Source: Lachnospiraceae bacterium
GTDB lineage: Bacteria > Bacillota > Clostridia > Lachnospirales > Lachnospiraceae
NCBI GenBank assembly: GCA_022510565.1
Contig: JAFLTE010000009.1
Location: 45,024-109,023, forward strand
Direction: 5' to 3'
DNA length: 64,000 bases
Shown here: piece after piece, positions 62,301 to 64,000 of the stretch
How the letters are laid out: every line of letters begins with the position of its first letter
How positions within the stretch are numbered: position 1 is the stretch's first letter
Program-made: the position numbers and the translations under genes
The notes under the pieces: generated by a model
What the model was told of the DNA's origin: nothing
The model's input: only the letters and a program-made list of their open reading frames with translations
Databases searched by the model: none

Positions 62301-64000
62301 GTTTCCGTTATCGTCATACTCATAGGAAGTCTTGCGGTAAGTAACCGCAGACGCTTCCTCTCCCACGGGTACAAGCTCCTGCACCAGCCTTCCCAGCAGG
62401 TCATAAGTATAGTAAGTGCTGCATCCCCGCGCATCCGTGCGGCGTATGCAGTTGCCACGCAGGTCATAGGCATAGGTCTCCTCGATGGTGCCCTCAGGTC
62501 CTGTTACGGATACCAGACGGTTGCCCTCGTCATAGGCATACTGCCACCCTGCCCCGTCGTCCGTCTTCTCGTTATACTGCTCCGGCAGCACGTGTTTGAT
62601 ACGGTTGCCGTTGCTGTCATGGAAGAATCTCTCCACGCCGCCGTCGGGATAGTGGATGCGCAGCATCCGGTTCTCCCCGTCATAGTCGTAGGCAGTGCCT
62701 TCTCCGTCCTGTGTCTTATTGTCATAAGCGTTGGGGTGCACTTCCTTTAAGACATTACCCTCTCCGTCACGGTATTTCCTCTCATGGCTTCCGTCAGGAT
62801 ATGCGGTATCGATGAGCCGCTCCAGGAAGTCATACCGATACTCCGTCCGCTTCCCGCTCTGCTCCTTCCACTGGATGGGTGTGTACAGGGCAAGCTTTCT
62901 TCCCATGCCGTCATACAGGTATCTGGTCTCGTTGCCCTCGCCGTCACGTTCCATGGTGCGGTAGCCGCCCTTGTTATAGGCATACTCCCACCGTACCGCG
63001 CCGTCGTCTTCCGTCAGTTTCCTTCCGTTCCTGCTGTAAGTGCAGGTGAGGTTCGTGCCGTCTCCGTATACCGTCACGGAAGGGTAGGCGCTGTCTTCCT
63101 CGTAGCGGTAGGTTGTCTCGTACCCTTCCCCGTCGGTCTCCTTGGTGAGGCGGCCCATATCGTCATACTCGTAGAGGCGTTCGGTGTAATGGTTATCGTA
63201 TGCTTTCTCTATTCTGGATGTGATGTTGTGGGAGCTGTCATAGGTGAGCAGTCTCTCATAGCCGCTGTTGTCGCTGACACGGACTAGGTCTTGTTTATCA
63301 TCATAGTGGTACTCTGTGATAAGCCCCTGCGGCGCTTCCTCCTTAAGCAGGTGTCCTATGGCATCATACTCTTTGCGGGTCTCCCATCCCATCCTGTCTC
63401 TCTCCAGGATGCGGTTGCCGTGGGCATCATACTCGTAATACTCGCTGCTTCCGTCGGGATATACGACTTCCCGCACTGTCATCCGCTCGTCGTAGCGGTA
63501 TTCCTTCACACCCGGATAGGCGCTGTACTCCATGCCCACCTTTTTCTCCCTGTCATGGTAGGACAGCCGGTAGGTATCGCCGTTAGCCAGTGTCTGGAGG
63601 GTCACCCTTCCCGTGCCGTCATACTCGTTGGTCAGGTAGGATAATCCGGTCTGGTCCGTGGGACGGATCAGATATCCTTCCGATGAATAGGCATAGCGGG
63701 TCACGCCGCCGTCCATATGGATGACTTCCGTCAGCAGTCCTCCCTCATAGCGGTAGCCGATGCTCCGTCCCGTATCATCCTGCATGCGGACAAGCTTCCC
63801 TTCGTGGAATTCGAAGGTCACCACATACCCTAATGCGGTCACCATGCGGCACAGGCTGCCGTTCTCATAGTGGAATGTGAGGCTCCTGCCGTTACGGCTC
63901 GTCACTGCCTTCAGGCTGCCTTCCGGATGGTAGCGGTAGTATGTATGTTTATGGAGGTCTGTGACGATCCACTCCTCCCCGATCTCGTCATAGTTTAATG
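59328..64000 (-). CDS. Rhs/YD-repeat polymorphic toxin with HNH/AHH-type nuclease tip, 5' partial
   Basis: The frame is open from the right edge of the window, so the start is missing; at least 1557 residues are visible. Most is YD repeats (units such as YEYDANGNRI, YRYDARGNRI, YTYDENGNRI), forming a shell that encloses the toxin. The core ends at the RFTQEDTYRGDGLNLYAYCANNPVMYYDPSGF boundary. The last ~135 residues are unlike the core and A/T-rich. They carry HHFASNKNQTYTPQFEEI and LPHQGRHPNEYHEYILDSM, typical of AHH-type HNH/endonuclease-VII nucleases. Secretion signals would lie beyond the window. An immunity gene follows. Confidence 0.93.
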   Translation of the reverse strand, partial: LNYDEIGEEWIVTDLHKHTYYRYHPEGSLKAVTSRNGRSLTFHYENGSLCRMVTALGYVVTFEFHEGKLVRMQDDTGRSIGYRYEGGLLTEVIHMDGGVTRYAYSSEGYLIRPTDQTGLSYLTNEYDGTGRVTLQTLANGDTYRLSYHDREKKVGMEYSAYPGVKEYRYDERMTVREVVYPDGSSEYYEYDAHGNRILERDRMGWETRKEYDAIGHLLKEEAPQGLITEYHYDDKQDLVRVSDNSGYERLLTYDSSHNITSRIEKAYDNHYTERLYEYDDMGRLTKETDGEGYETTYRYEEDSAYPSVTVYGDGTNLTCTYSRNGRKLTEDDGAVRWEYAYNKGGYRTMERDGEGNETRYLYDGMGRKLALYTPIQWKEQSGKRTEYRYDFLERLIDTAYPDGSHERKYRDGEGNVLKEVHPNAYDNKTQDGEGTAYDYDGENRMLRIHYPDGGVERFFHDSNGNRIKHVLPEQYNEKTDDGAGWQYAYDEGNRLVSVTGPEGTIEETYAYDLRGNCIRRTDARGCSTYYTYDLLGRLVQELVPVGEEASAVTYRKTSYEYDDNGNRIKEIRHGGNYGAEGELLTEGEDLTLTFAYDARNRLVRVEDGQGARVSYRYDARGNRIGEEQVIRSGEDKEGNEGGRTVLKKIKYTYDKAGRLTEKKEILDSGLAEEAGTTAVTAVTTYTYDENGNRIHVVTPEGYHVSRSYDDMDRLTEEKLEDKANGIERTTRISYDRAGNVTSVRQIGKDGKARELTYDYDLKDRLTHAGELDGPVFMLSYDKNDRRTGQKQLLAMEEEKYGSLTFRYDMKGNLLERSRNGIAEEKNSYDNRGNRTETVDSDGVGATYRYGLQDEQIQAYTAASRKQGRPAQRLIYDTRGRITGVEDGCGNHTSYGLDAWGRIASVQTAEGGREQYVYDAAGNITATTYARGGVIRYAYNSQGQVCAITDQSGNTETFRYDREGRQVWHTDRKGTVTETRYNIYGQPILQTCTDSRGERHVMGTWEYDDFGQLKKSVAGGFCYTYEYRPDGKLLKKWNSGKQVISCDYYKNGELKSLTDVSGKTAFYEYDENGRLKCLKDSNGEVLTEYNYTNAGRLKEIRTSNGITTSYEYDGDGNISRLTIGNGTEEGLLYDAFMLYDLNGNRLGKTGQRMGVGGKQEMNTVFCYDAMNRLTMENRREGGEKYAYDLSGNRLSKQRYHYALTADGNMDSVIDGEENYCYNERNELTEKRSLSAVTAYLYDENGSLIKEKEGEKETGYRYDLLNRQTHVQLPDGREQENLYDGEGLRAGLTENGKSTTFLFYNGEILAECNGDSMPIRRHLSGAGLSHVQNLENNTFHAYHQDEQGSTAYVTGPNGGTENLYSYDGFGNLLESREDLTNRILYTGQQYDQETGQYYLRARYYNPVIGRFTQEDTYRGDGLNLYAYCANNPVMYYDPSGFAQKDCGETKPKEQESTKPEQEHHFASNKNQTYTPQFEEITNKYDLDLDDDWNKKMLPHQGRHPNEYHEYILDSMKQFDEIAQGDQDKFLKLFENLKDEISDNPDMLYKNYWNNLVGD

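Overview
The window looks like chromosome of a Gram-positive gut-type Clostridium relative, most likely Lachnospiraceae. The evidence is the gene families: BmrCD-like exporters, DUF6465, GH130 mannan phosphorylases, HAAS/PadR and HD-GYP proteins, and clostridial AraC/LacI sugar regulation. Coding is mostly on the minus strand. Base composition is moderate, except for the visibly GC-richer Rhs core at the right edge. I saw no rRNA, tRNA or CRISPR array.

Layout. 0-10 kb: two HD-GYP signalling proteins around a GH31 alpha-glucosidase, a CmpB-like membrane protein, an ECF transporter S component, and a padR-HAAS-DUF4097-pspC envelope operon with a clear PadR operator/promoter. 10-20 kb: a decayed, plastic stretch with a DMT exporter, several frameshifted genes (sigma factor, GNAT, a hypothetical), palindromic elements, a Phd-Doc toxin-antitoxin pair, an aminoglycoside-phosphotransferase-like kinase, and two methyltransferases, one preceded by an 18-codon leader ORF with mutually exclusive hairpins. 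20-35 kb: a beta-mannan/manno-oligosaccharide utilisation locus (SGNH esterase, two GH130 phosphorylases, 2-epimerase, ABC importer, AraC and LacI regulators, GH113 mannanase) with an ABC exporter inside it. 36-40 kb: a heterodimeric ABC exporter preceded by a 36-residue leader ORF and a terminator hairpin, an arrangement resembling Bacillus bmrB-bmrC-bmrD. 40-47 kb: a complete branched-chain amino-acid type (Liv) importer operon with a terminator just after its likely promoter, and a GH13 enzyme.

47-57 kb: DNA-repair genes (endonuclease IV, an XPD/DinG-like helicase with a nuclease-like N terminus, and a radical-SAM/TIGR03915 repair pair whose promoter is flanked by two LexA-box-like palindromes), a His-less HPr-like protein, AsnA, a HigBA-type toxin-antitoxin pair with operator inside its promoter, and a tandem-HD/PAS signalling pair. 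57.8-58.8 kb has no gene but carries a ~50-bp direct repeat rich in GGAATATTCC palindromes. 58.8-64 kb: an Rhs/YD-repeat polymorphic toxin with an HNH/AHH-type nuclease tip and an Imm11-like immunity gene starting on the toxin's stop codon; the toxin's 5' end lies beyond the window.

In the sugar locus the proposed flow is import of (acetylated) manno-oligosaccharides, deacetylation, cleavage by GH113 and GH130_2, epimerisation of mannobiose to mannosyl-glucose, and phosphorolysis by GH130_1. LacI and AraC proteins would control it. Substrate assignments rest on family knowledge, not on data from this strain.
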